The notes under the pieces were generated by a model. The model saw only the letters and a program-made list of their open reading frames with translations, was not told the DNA's origin and searched no databases. This document shows, piece after piece, positions 1 through 7,318 of a DNA stretch of 64,000 nt. The stretch is taken from positions 124,001-188,000 of the forward strand of contig OZ253666.1 in assembly GCA_965263305.1 (NCBI GenBank). The letters run 5' to 3'. Within the stretch, counting starts at the first letter, position 1; each line of letters begins with the position of its first letter. The DNA comes from MED-G105 sp965263305 (GTDB lineage Bacteria > Pseudomonadota > Alphaproteobacteria > Caulobacterales > Parvularculaceae). Made by a program: the position numbers and the translations under genes.

Positions 1-763
1 AGCTGAGGACCATCCAGGCAAGCGGGCCTAGAATTAAAACAACCGGAAGGCCGAGGCGCATCCAATCCGAGAACGAAACCTCAATGCCCTGATCGGCGAG
101 ATACCCGATTACAATCAGGTTCGTGGGCGACCCCACAGGCGTTCCCAACCCGCCGATCGACGCTGAATAGGCGACCCCTAAAAGCAAAACCGCTGCAAAT
201 TTACGATCGACGGCGCCTTCGCGCTCCACCGCCGTCGCCACCGACAACGCAATGGGCGTCATCATGAGGGTCGTCGCGGTGTTTGAAATCCACATGGACA
301 AAAACAGCGCCGCCGCCATAAATCCGCCAATAAGCGCCGTCGGTTGTGAGCCGACGCGATTGACTGTCATCAACGCTATTCGTTCGTGCAGTGACCATTT
401 TTCGATGCCGCGCGCCAGGATGAACCCCGCCATAAGTAAGACGACGGTGGTATTCATGTAGGCCGCTGAGGCTTGTTTCAGCGGCATGATCCCCGCCATT
501 GGCAAGACGACCAAGGGCAATAACGCGGTGCCGGCAATGGGGATCGCTTCGGTGACCCACCAAACGACCATAAGGCCCGCAAGCGCGGCAACGACCCAAG
601 CGTGGGCGCTCACCCCATCCGGGGCCGGCGCCAGAAGAACGCCAACAAAAACGATGACCCCGCCAAATAGACCAATCAATTGGGTTATTGTCCGGCCCGC
701 TGAAACAGGTCTTGCCGTTTCCGATGGCGGCGCGCTCTGTGGCGTCCGATCTCGATCACTCAC
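1..763 (-). CDS. SLC13/DASS-family anion:sodium symporter, 3' part cut by window edge
   Basis: The reading frame is open from a GTG at 763 (GGGAGA ribosome site just upstream) to the window edge, giving the first 254 residues of a membrane transporter. It has hydrophobic helices, the family signature SNTATTLMM with MTPIA following, and SASIGGLGTPVGSPTN further on. These match the divalent anion:Na+ symporter (SLC13, CitT/ArsB-like) fold, where the SNT and (G)xPxN motifs line the sodium and anion sites in the inner membrane. It starts 3 bases after the stop of the MocA-like gene, so it is the last visible gene of a leftward operon. The substrate cannot be read from sequence; dicarboxylate or sulfate are possible. 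The C-terminal half lies outside the window. Confidence 0.85.
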   Translation of the reverse strand, partial: MSDRDRTPQSAPPSETARPVSAGRTITQLIGLFGGVIVFVGVLLAPAPDGVSAHAWVVAALAGLMVVWWVTEAIPIAGTALLPLVVLPMAGIMPLKQASAAYMNTTVVLLMAGFILARGIEKWSLHERIALMTVNRVGSQPTALIGGFMAAALFLSMWISNTATTLMMTPIALSVATAVEREGAVDRKFAAVLLLGVAYSASIGGLGTPVGSPTNLIVIGYLADQGIEVSFSDWMRLGLPVVLILGPLAWMVLS

Positions 764-766
764 GCA

Positions 767-1429
767 TCACTCTCCCGCAGCGCAGCCCCAATGCGCCAAA
801 TCGCTCTTCGTATCGATGTCAATGAGCGCCCGTTTGTCCAGGGACGCAACGGCCATCGCCGCGCCCACCCGTTGAAGCGCTCGGGCGCCTTGGTCTCCCT
901 TCAACCGCATCAAGTCGGGAAACAAGGTCTGGCGAAAGATCGCCGGCGGCCCCATCGGAGGTATCGGCGCGCCGTCGGCGGACACGGTCTGACCGGGATC
1001 ATCGGCGGGCGTTGAAAAAACCATGCTGGCATCCCCCATCGCCCCAAAGAGACGGTCAAGATGAACCGGACGCACAAAGGGCATATCGGCAAGCAGCACG
1101 ACAACGCCGTCGACCCGCATTTCCATGGAGACAAGAGCGCCTACCCCAGTCGCCAAGGAGCGGCCGAGGCCGCTTTTTTCTTCAGCTGTCACATCATTCG
1201 TTGAAACAGGAACAATAAACCGATCGGCTCCGTTAAAGGCGTCAGCGATCTTCGGTTGATCTGCCGGCACGGCGATCAAAACGCATTTCGCGTGAAGCGC
1301 AAGCGCTGTCTCAACAGCATGGGCGCCAAGAGGCCGCCCACCAAAATCAGCCAACAATTTATGATCATCGCCAAAGCGTTCAGAACGCCCGGCGGCAAGA
1401 ATTAGAACGCCACAGTCGGCGAGCTTCAT
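767..1429 (-). CDS. MocA/MobA-like nucleotidyltransferase (NTP_transf_3)
   Basis: This is a 220-residue protein with an N-terminal LILAAGRSERFG then KLL. That is the nucleotide-binding loop of molybdenum cofactor cytidylyl/guanylyltransferases (MocA/MobA group), which transfer CMP or GMP to molybdopterin in the cytoplasm. A metal-binding LLADMPFV motif lies near residue 110. The start ATG overlaps the XdhC stop by four bases (ATGA), which indicates translational coupling. XdhC and MocA act together on the cofactor of xanthine-dehydrogenase-type molybdoenzymes, so a role in cofactor maturation is likely. No molybdenum hydroxylase structural genes are in the window. A broader NTP-transferase role cannot be excluded. 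Confidence 0.82.
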   Translation of the reverse strand: MKLADCGVLILAAGRSERFGDDHKLLADFGGRPLGAHAVETALALHAKCVLIAVPADQPKIADAFNGADRFIVPVSTNDVTAEEKSGLGRSLATGVGALVSMEMRVDGVVVLLADMPFVRPVHLDRLFGAMGDASMVFSTPADDPGQTVSADGAPIPPMGPPAIFRQTLFPDLMRLKGDQGARALQRVGAAMAVASLDKRALIDIDTKSDLAHWGCAAGE

Positions 1430-2388
1430 AGACCCACCTTGCGATCGGCGCTCGTGCGCTCACTGACGGTTTTTTTATAGAGATCAACAATCTGCGCCAG
1501 AACAGAAATACCAAGGGTCGTTGCATCGCGCGCAGAATGGATCAACCCTATTTGCCCCTTAACCCTTTGGACTTGTGCTGCGGGCACGCCCTCTTCGATA
1601 AGGTCGCCTAATCTCACCTCATGGGTGCGCCGACTGCCCATGGCGCCGATAAAGAAACAATCCGTTTCGACGGCAGTCTTCAGCAATGGCGTTTCCCATT
1701 CATGTTCGTGAAAGAGAAGCGTAATCGCCGTATAAGGATCATTTGGCCATGAAATAGCTTCGTCAGCGCGAATACGAAGCGCGTCGGCGTCATGAGATCG
1801 CGCCTTTGACAATACATCTTCATCTGGCGAATAGACAATTAGATCATAGGGCGCAGCCGCCGCCAACTGTATCAACGCCAAGGTCTCCGCTCCTCGCCCC
1901 GCTACGGCAAGACGCAATGTTGGGGCGTAAGTCTTTTGAAAAAGCGCGCCATCAGTCGTTGCCAATGACAATGCGCCTTCTTGCAAGACGGACAATGACA
2001 CCTCTTCACGCGCCTTTAGGTGAGACGCCGCCGTCTTCACGACATGCCGATCCGGGTCAGGAAGAATGAGAAGTTCCAGCGCACCGCCGCAAGGCAATTT
2101 CAAATCCATATAGGGCGATCCCTCGCCATAGCGCACGCGGGTCATTTCCCCGGTCTGGATGGTTTGCACCGCATGCTGCGCAACGGCGGCGTCGATGCAC
2201 CCATTGGAAACGTACCCCGCGTAAGCGCCCCTCGACGAGACCCCCATCATCGCGCCAATAGCGCGCGAAGACGGCCCCTCAACGGCTGCGACCAACGCCA
2301 ACGCGCATGGCGCGCCGCTCGCCTGCTCTTGCGCCAAAAACCCAAGGATATCCCTTGGATGTTCACCGATATCTCGAAGAGGGATCAT
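1426..2388 (-). CDS. XdhC/CoxF-family molybdenum cofactor insertion protein
   Basis: This 320-residue protein has the two XdhC domains. The N-terminal domain carries a GxxxGxxSNGCIDxA segment, with the conserved Cys near residue 63. The C-terminal Rossmann domain starts near LAVAGRGAETLALI and holds the diagnostic GAMGSRRT motif followed by a GLIHSARDATTLGISVLAQI tail. Family members bind molybdenum cofactor and deliver it, sulfurated, to xanthine dehydrogenase or CO-dehydrogenase-type enzymes. It sits 27 bases after the DUF2064 glycosyltransferase and overlaps the MocA-like gene, so all appear to be one leftward transcription unit. The target enzyme is not encoded nearby. Confidence 0.88.
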   Translation of the reverse strand: MIPLRDIGEHPRDILGFLAQEQASGAPCALALVAAVEGPSSRAIGAMMGVSSRGAYAGYVSNGCIDAAVAQHAVQTIQTGEMTRVRYGEGSPYMDLKLPCGGALELLILPDPDRHVVKTAASHLKAREEVSLSVLQEGALSLATTDGALFQKTYAPTLRLAVAGRGAETLALIQLAAAAPYDLIVYSPDEDVLSKARSHDADALRIRADEAISWPNDPYTAITLLFHEHEWETPLLKTAVETDCFFIGAMGSRRTHEVRLGDLIEEGVPAAQVQRVKGQIGLIHSARDATTLGISVLAQIVDLYKKTVSERTSADRKVGL

Positions 2389-2415
2389 GGGGCGTATCTA
2401 TACCCGGCGCTGCGT

Positions 2416-3078
2416 TTAGGCGCCAACTGACTCATCAGTTTGAAGCCCGCAACGCACCGAACGCAGGAGCGCCGAAGGCCCAAGGCTGACAAGGTCAGAG
2501 GCTTCATCGACGTCTTTAAGGCAGTCGATTTCCGCCACTCGAAAGGTCGACGGCAAAGAGGCTTTCGTATCCGCCAAAGCATGCGCCGTCGACCACCGCA
2601 CATCACAAAACAGATTAGGCGCACCGCGCCGTCCAGCAAGACCGATCAACCAATAGCCGCCATCACTCGCCGGGCCGAATACAGCGTCGGCGCCGCGCAG
2701 TGCGTCGAACGCGCGTGCAATGTGAGCGGTTTGCAACTGGGGCGCGTCAGCGCCGATAATAACGATAGGCCCGCGTTCTTGAAAACGCCGCGCCCTGCCC
2801 TCAAATGCGCGCTTCATGCGCGCGCCGAGATCGCCGCGCCCCTGGGGCATACGGTCTAACGGCATCGGCCAAACATTATTAAAACCCGCAACAGCCGGCG
2901 TCGGGTCAACCGCGAGCACTGTTCGCCAATCGCCATTGCTCGCTTCAGCAATTGTCTTCTGCGTCATGACGCGAAATAACGCCGCGGCGCGGCCAAACCC
3001 TAGCTCTCGGGCGAGGCGTGTTTTCACCCGCCCGGCCACTGGCGCTTTAACAAATATAAAAAGCGTTCCTGACGTCAC
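2416..3078 (-). CDS. TIGR04282/DUF2064-family glycosyltransferase
   Basis: This 220-residue protein begins FIFVKAPVAGRVKTRLA, the hallmark N-terminus of the DUF2064/TIGR04282 family. It has IIGADAPQLQ near the middle and FGPASDGGYWLIGL, the usual donor-site signature. The family belongs to the GT-A-like nucleotide-diphosphosugar transferases and was named for arsenosugar biosynthesis because of gene neighbourhood, but many members lie outside arsenic clusters. The start is a GTG at 3078 with only a weak ribosome site. It lies 39 bases after the TIGR04283 gene, its usual partner. No arsenic methyltransferase (ArsM) or radical SAM ArsS gene is visible here, so an arsenosugar role is unsupported. 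Confidence 0.85.
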   Translation of the reverse strand: MTSGTLFIFVKAPVAGRVKTRLARELGFGRAAALFRVMTQKTIAEASNGDWRTVLAVDPTPAVAGFNNVWPMPLDRMPQGRGDLGARMKRAFEGRARRFQERGPIVIIGADAPQLQTAHIARAFDALRGADAVFGPASDGGYWLIGLAGRRGAPNLFCDVRWSTAHALADTKASLPSTFRVAEIDCLKDVDEASDLVSLGPSALLRSVRCGLQTDESVGA

Positions 3079-3117
3079 AATCGTTTCATTTACCCGTTGA
3101 TTGAAGGATGGCTAACG

Positions 3118-3828
3118 TCACTCCGCACGCCCCTCATAAATTACCTTTATTTTCTCTGGCGCCACGCCAAATCGGTAAAGCATCAGACAATAGAAATTCC
3201 GCAAAACCCGCATGATGTATCCATGACGCTGATAGCGCGCGGCGGACGTTAACGCCCGTACAGGAGAAATCGTCAGTGCACGGCGGCCATAACGCGAGAT
3301 AAAACGCTCAACAATATCGACATCTTCAAAAAGAGGCATCGGCGCATAACCACCGATCGATTGATACGTATCACGATGAATTAAGAGCCCTTGGTCGCCA
3401 TAGGGCGCGCGAAATACCTTGCTGCGAACCACCGCCGCCCAGGCGACAATTGCTGGCGCCGGCCCCTCATCATCAAACGCCAAATGAAAAACGGCCGCGT
3501 GTCCGGCTCCTTTTTTCATCATTCGATGTACGGCGGTTGGCCAGCGCATTTCCAAACGGGTGTCTGCGTGCAGAAAAAGGAACCACTGGCCGCGAGCAAC
3601 CGCCGCCCCGCGCGCCATTTGTTGGCCCCGCCCAGGCGAGCCGGTAACAACTGTCGCGCCAAATTCTTCGGCAATCGCCACGGTGTCATCGTTAGAGCCG
3701 CCATCGGAGACGATGACCTCGGACACAAGCCCGTCCATAGCCGCCGGCGCCAAAGACGACAAACAGGCGCGCAACGCGTCGCCAGCGTTCAACGTTGGAA
3801 TAACAATGGAAAGCTTACCCTGGGACAT
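3118..3828 (-). CDS. TIGR04283-family GT2 glycosyltransferase
   Basis: This is a GT2-type transferase of about 236 residues. It begins LSIVIPTLNAGDALRACL, has VIVSDGGSNDDTVAIA as the nucleotide-binding segment, a GRGQQMARGA stretch, and FLHADT as the metal-binding DxD-like motif. These are diagnostic of the TIGR04283 group. ATG at 3828 is preferred; in-frame GTG 3831 and TTG 3834 sit immediately upstream and no strong ribosome site separates them. It is the first gene of the leftward operon and always tends to pair with TIGR04282 proteins, as it does here. The acceptor molecule is unknown. Confidence 0.86.
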   Translation of the reverse strand: MSQGKLSIVIPTLNAGDALRACLSSLAPAAMDGLVSEVIVSDGGSNDDTVAIAEEFGATVVTGSPGRGQQMARGAAVARGQWFLFLHADTRLEMRWPTAVHRMMKKGAGHAAVFHLAFDDEGPAPAIVAWAAVVRSKVFRAPYGDQGLLIHRDTYQSIGGYAPMPLFEDVDIVERFISRYGRRALTISPVRALTSAARYQRHGYIMRVLRNFYCLMLYRFGVAPEKIKVIYEGRAE

Positions 3829-3964
3829 CACCAACGAGACGCTAAGTAGATTTACAAAGGAACGTCTATAGCGCGCTAGTGCGGCCGGGGCGAGAACGAA
3901 CGATCCCCGTTTTCGAAATGAAAATCACCACCAGAACTGAAACAACAATTGCCGGGGATAAATT

Positions 3965-3996
3965 GTTCTTGTTTTGTTCTTTTCTTTAGGTATGGT
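3965..3996 (+). promoter_or_regulatory. LexA-type SOS box with overlapping promoter
   Basis: GTTC at 3965-3968 and GTTC at 3976-3979 are separated by exactly seven bases, the direct-repeat operator bound by alphaproteobacterial LexA. A possible promoter overlaps it: -35 TTGTTT at 3969-3974, 16-base spacer, -10 TATGGT at 3991-3996. Repressor binding would cover the -35 element. The match is seen directly; LexA binding is inferred. Confidence 0.65.
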
Positions 3997-4143
3997 GTCG
4001 ACATGCGCGCCGTGTCCCCACAGCCCCAGACGCCTGATGCGTCATCCGCCTCGACAAAGACGCCGTCTTCTGGTCGATCGTCCGCCCGCGATCGACAATC
4101 ACGCCTCCGACAGAAGACCGCGTCATTGGGGGAAGAGGCTGAG

Positions 4144-5250
4144 ATGTCGCCGCCTGATCAGGCGCGTAAAAACGGCCGTTTAAAGGGACGCGGCGCGCTG
4201 TCATGTGATGCAGGGCGTTTTGAGCCAACACGGCGAGAAGCAATGGACGATGGGTGGCGCCAAGACGACCCGGCGCCCCAGCCCAAAACAACGGTTACCC
4301 TGGAGCGCCCCCGCACCATCATCAATTATGTCGATAGCCCCTATGTCGGTTTTGATCGCTCCATCAATCCCTATCGAGGCTGCGAACATGGATGCATTTA
4401 TTGCTTTGCCAGGCCAAGCCACGCCTATTACGGCTTATCATCGGGGTTAGATTTTGAAACCCAGCTGTTCGCGAAACCAAACGCGGTTCAGTTATTAGAA
4501 AAAGAACTGAGATCCAAAAAATACCAACCCCGCGCCATTGCCATCGGCACCAATACGGACCCTTATCAACCGGTTGAGCGTCAACATCGATTGATGCGCG
4601 GCATTCTTAGCGTGCTGGCGGCGTTCAAACACCCCGTCACGATACTGACAAAATCTGCATTGATTGAACGGGATCTTGATCTGCTTGCCCCCATGGCTGC
4701 CGCCGGCCTTTCCCGCGCCATGCTGTCGATCACGACATTAAACCCCGCCCTTGCCCGCACAATGGAACCACGGGCATCGACGCCAAGGCGTCGGTTCGAT
4801 GCGGTGCGCAGGCTCGCCGAGGCTGGCGTGCCCGTCGGGGTGATGACGGCGCCAATGATCCCAGGGCTCAACGACCATGAAATGGAGGCGCTGTTGGCGG
4901 AAGCCAGAGATGCTGGCGCCCGCTTCGCTGGTTACACCATCATCAGGCTGCCCTTTGAGGTCTCCGATTTGTTCCGCGAATGGTTGGAAGCAGCCGAACC
5001 CGGCCGCGCGGACCGGGTGATGAGCCATATTCGCCAAATGAATGGCGGGCGCGATTACGATATCGAATGGAGCCGCGCCGCCAGGCCGCGAAGCCAATTC
5101 GCCCAGTTGATCGACAATCGCTTCAAAGCCGCCTGCCGCCGCCTCGGCCTTTCAACCGAGATTCCAAGGCTTTCCGCGGACGATTTCCGTCCCCCTGTGG
5201 AAAAAGACGACCAACTTTCCCTCTTTGATGAATCAGGGCTCGGCTCATGA
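4144..5250 (+). CDS. PA0069/Rv2578c-family radical SAM protein (COG1533, SplB-like)
   Basis: This is a radical SAM protein of 368 residues from ATG 4144. The cluster motif is CEHGCIYCF (CxxxCxxC), preceded by INPYRGCEHG and followed by ARPSHAYYG. IGTNTDPYQPVE and ILTKSALIERDLDLL are typical of the COG1533 group often labelled DNA repair photolyase, though the reaction is not established for this family. An N-terminal LKGRGALS is also diagnostic. ATG 4144 has GGAAGAGG five bases upstream and fits family length; an ATG at 4003 would add 47 Ser/Arg-rich residues and could be leaderless from the promoter just upstream. The LexA-type box in front of it suggests DNA-damage control. Confidence 0.88.
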   Translation: MSPPDQARKNGRLKGRGALSCDAGRFEPTRREAMDDGWRQDDPAPQPKTTVTLERPRTIINYVDSPYVGFDRSINPYRGCEHGCIYCFARPSHAYYGLSSGLDFETQLFAKPNAVQLLEKELRSKKYQPRAIAIGTNTDPYQPVERQHRLMRGILSVLAAFKHPVTILTKSALIERDLDLLAPMAAAGLSRAMLSITTLNPALARTMEPRASTPRRRFDAVRRLAEAGVPVGVMTAPMIPGLNDHEMEALLAEARDAGARFAGYTIIRLPFEVSDLFREWLEAAEPGRADRVMSHIRQMNGGRDYDIEWSRAARPRSQFAQLIDNRFKAACRRLGLSTEIPRLSADDFRPPVEKDDQLSLFDESGLGS

Positions 5251-5356
5251 TAGTATTTTTTCTAATGTCAGCCATCGCGCGGTTTCTTGCCCATATCGCA
5301 AGAAGCAAACGGAAATCGTATTCGCAAGCGCCGCGTTGGAAGGAGCGTCCTTTTTC

Positions 5357-6004
5357 GTGGGTCCCATATCGCCCAATTTCGATATTGAAGATGGCTTCGA
5401 CGGCCTGGTCGCCGGCGTGGATGAAGCCGGGCGCGGCCCCCTTGCCGGGCCGGTGGTCGCCGCCGCCGTCATCCTTAACCCGAACTGCACGCCATCGGGC
5501 CTCCGGGATTCTAAAACTCTCACGGAAAAACGTCGGCGCGACCTTGCGGCGGCGCTCTGGAAAACAGCGCGTATCGGCGTCGGGCTTTCCAATGTCGAAG
5601 AGATAGACCGTCTCAACATCCTGCGCGCCAGCCTTCTTGCCATGACGCGCGCGGTGGCCAATTTACCAGCAGCCCCGAGCATTTGCATTGTCGACGGCAA
5701 TATGAAGCCGAAGCTTCCCTGCCCAGCCTATACGGTGGTCAAGGGCGACGCCAAATCCCTTTCCATCGCGGCAGCTTCCATCATCGCGAAGGTCACCCGC
5801 GATCGCATGATGAAAGAACTGGCGCGCGACTATCCCGTCTACGCCTGGGAGCGTAATAAAGGATATGGCGCACCGGCCCATAAAGCGGCGATCGAAAGCC
5901 ATGGCGTGACGCCCCATCATCGCCGATCGTTCGCGCCAATTCACAATATGCTGCATGCGGACTCTAGGCGAGACCTGTTACCCTCCAACGGGTCAGATCG
6001 TTAA
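5357..6004 (+). CDS. rnhB: ribonuclease HII
   Basis: RNase HII cleaves the RNA strand of RNA-DNA hybrids and removes single ribonucleotides from DNA. The protein has VAGVDEAGRGPLAGPVVAAA with the first catalytic Asp-Glu pair, DSKTLTEKRR, an IVDGN segment with another catalytic Asp, and AAASIIAKVTRDR with the last. GTG 5357 has a strong GGAAGGAG site 11 bases upstream and gives 215 residues, the usual length. An upstream ATG at 5225 would overlap the radical SAM stop and add 44 residues unlike the family. It lies downstream of the radical SAM gene and may share its transcript. ccrM follows after a 120-base regulatory gap. Confidence 0.93.
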   Translation: MGPISPNFDIEDGFDGLVAGVDEAGRGPLAGPVVAAAVILNPNCTPSGLRDSKTLTEKRRRDLAAALWKTARIGVGLSNVEEIDRLNILRASLLAMTRAVANLPAAPSICIVDGNMKPKLPCPAYTVVKGDAKSLSIAAASIIAKVTRDRMMKELARDYPVYAWERNKGYGAPAHKAAIESHGVTPHHRRSFAPIHNMLHADSRRDLLPSNGSDR

Positions 6005-6029
6005 TTCCGTTAACAATCAAGAACAAACA

Positions 6030-6101
6030 GAGTCCGGACGCCGATTTTTTCAAAAAAACGAGTCACCGACTCTTGACGAGTGATTCGCGGGGACTCACTA
6101 T
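6030..6101 (+). promoter_or_regulatory. ccrM promoter region with five GANTC methylation sites
   Basis: GANTC occurs at 6030-6034, 6060-6064, 6068-6072, 6082-6086 and 6092-6096, five sites in 67 bases; chance expectation is about one per 256. A candidate promoter runs through them: -35 TTGACG at 6073-6078, 17-base spacer, -10-like CACTAT at 6096-6101. One site abuts the -35, one is in the spacer and one touches the -10. CcrM methylates GANTC, so this looks like methylation-dependent self-control, as known for Caulobacter ccrM. Binding by GcrA is inferred. Confidence 0.6.
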
Positions 6102-6127
6102 CCGCCTCCATTCTTCTGGAGGCGGAT

Positions 6128-7282
6128 ATGGCGACGAAGAAAATTAGACCCAGACCATCAGCGAAATCGGCGCCGCACGACGGCGCCGGCCTTGCCGAGG
6201 GTGATCTCGACAAGATCATGAGAGGCGATGCGATAGAGCAGCTAAAGAAACTGCCGGACGCCTCTGTTGATCTCGTATTTGCGGATCCGCCATATAACCT
6301 ACAGCTCGGCGGAGACCTTACGCGCCCGGATAACTCCCGCGTCGACGGTGTTGATGATGAATGGGATAAATTCCAGTCTTTCGCCGACTATGATGCCTTT
6401 TGTCGGGCGTGGCTTTGTGAGGCGCGGCGCATTTTGAAACCCGACGGCGCCCTTTGGGTTATCGGCTCCTACCACAACATTTTCCGCCTCGGCGCCGCGA
6501 TCCAGGATCTGGGTTTTTGGCTGTTAAATGATATCGTCTGGACAAAGACGAATCCAATGCCGAACTTTAGGGGTACCCGCTTTACCAACGCCCACGAGAC
6601 CCTCATCTGGGCGGGTCGTTCAAAAGAGACAAAGCCGACGTTCAACTACAACGCCCTAAAGACGGCGAATGACGATCTACAGATGCGCTCCGATTGGCTG
6701 TTGCCAATTTGTACGGGGAATGAACGTCTGAAGGGCGCTGACGGCGTCAAAGCGCACCCCACGCAAAAGCCGGAGGCGCTGCTTTATCGCGTGATCCTCG
6801 CAACAACCAATCCCGGCGACATTATTGTTGATCCGTTTTTCGGCACCGGCACCACCGGCGCTGTCGCCAAGATGATGGGTCGGCGTTTCATCGGTATTGA
6901 ACGAGACGATAGTTACATCTCAGCGGCCAGCAAGCGCCTCGCGGCGGTGACACCGGCGCAGGCGGAAGATCTCGCCGTCACACCATCGCGCCGTGCTGCG
7001 CCGCGTGTCCCATTCGGCGCCGTCGTCGAGCGAGGGCTATTGAAACCGGGGTCGCTGCTTTATGCACCGCGCAAAAAATACGCCGCCCGGGTTCGCGCAG
7101 ATGGCTCGATAGAAGTGCAAGGCCCCGACGGCCAAACGGAAGGCTCCATCCATAAAATGGGCGCTCTTGTTCAGAAAGCAGAGGCGTGCAATGGATGGAC
7201 GTACTGGCATTACGAGGAAAAAACCGGGTTAAAACCTATCGATTTCCTACGAGAAAAAATGCGCAAAGAGATGAAAGCGTAG
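6128..7282 (+). CDS. ccrM: CcrM-type adenine-specific DNA methyltransferase (GANTC)
   Basis: This enzyme of 384 residues transfers methyl groups from SAM to adenine N6. It has DLVFADPPYNLQLGGDLTRP with the catalytic DPPY motif before the SAM site, the beta-class order, and DPFFGTGTTGAVA as the SAM-binding FxGxGT motif near residue 240. The C-terminus (LLKPGSLLYAPRKKYAARV onward, ending in FLREKMRKEM) is the RAMA domain typical of CcrM. In Caulobacter-type bacteria CcrM remethylates GANTC late in S phase and drives cell-cycle transcription. ATG 6128 is chosen because TGGAGG lies six bases upstream; an earlier in-frame ATG at 6080 would put the GANTC cluster inside the gene. The first 25 residues are a basic extension. 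Confidence 0.95.
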   Translation: MATKKIRPRPSAKSAPHDGAGLAEGDLDKIMRGDAIEQLKKLPDASVDLVFADPPYNLQLGGDLTRPDNSRVDGVDDEWDKFQSFADYDAFCRAWLCEARRILKPDGALWVIGSYHNIFRLGAAIQDLGFWLLNDIVWTKTNPMPNFRGTRFTNAHETLIWAGRSKETKPTFNYNALKTANDDLQMRSDWLLPICTGNERLKGADGVKAHPTQKPEALLYRVILATTNPGDIIVDPFFGTGTTGAVAKMMGRRFIGIERDDSYISAASKRLAAVTPAQAEDLAVTPSRRAAPRVPFGAVVERGLLKPGSLLYAPRKKYAARVRADGSIEVQGPDGQTEGSIHKMGALVQKAEACNGWTYWHYEEKTGLKPIDFLREKMRKEMKA

Positions 7283-7302
7283 ACGGGCGACGGAACGCCC
7301 GT
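7283..7302 (+). terminator. GC-rich hairpin after ccrM, weak terminator candidate
   Basis: ACGGGCG (7283-7289) and CGCCCGT (7296-7302) form a 7-bp stem with a six-base loop directly after the ccrM stop. There is no run of T downstream, so it may slow or process transcript rather than end it. Confidence 0.3.
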
Positions 7303-7318
7303 TCACCTGAAAACCCTG

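Noticed and set aside
2416..3828. arsenosugar biosynthesis cluster
   Set aside because: Only the two glycosyltransferases are present; no ArsM, ArsS or arsenic resistance gene is visible, so the name alone does not support that function.
6001..6014. CtrA box TTAA-N5-TTAA upstream of ccrM
   Set aside because: Spacing is five, not the consensus seven, and the first half is part of the rnhB stop region. Not reported as a site.
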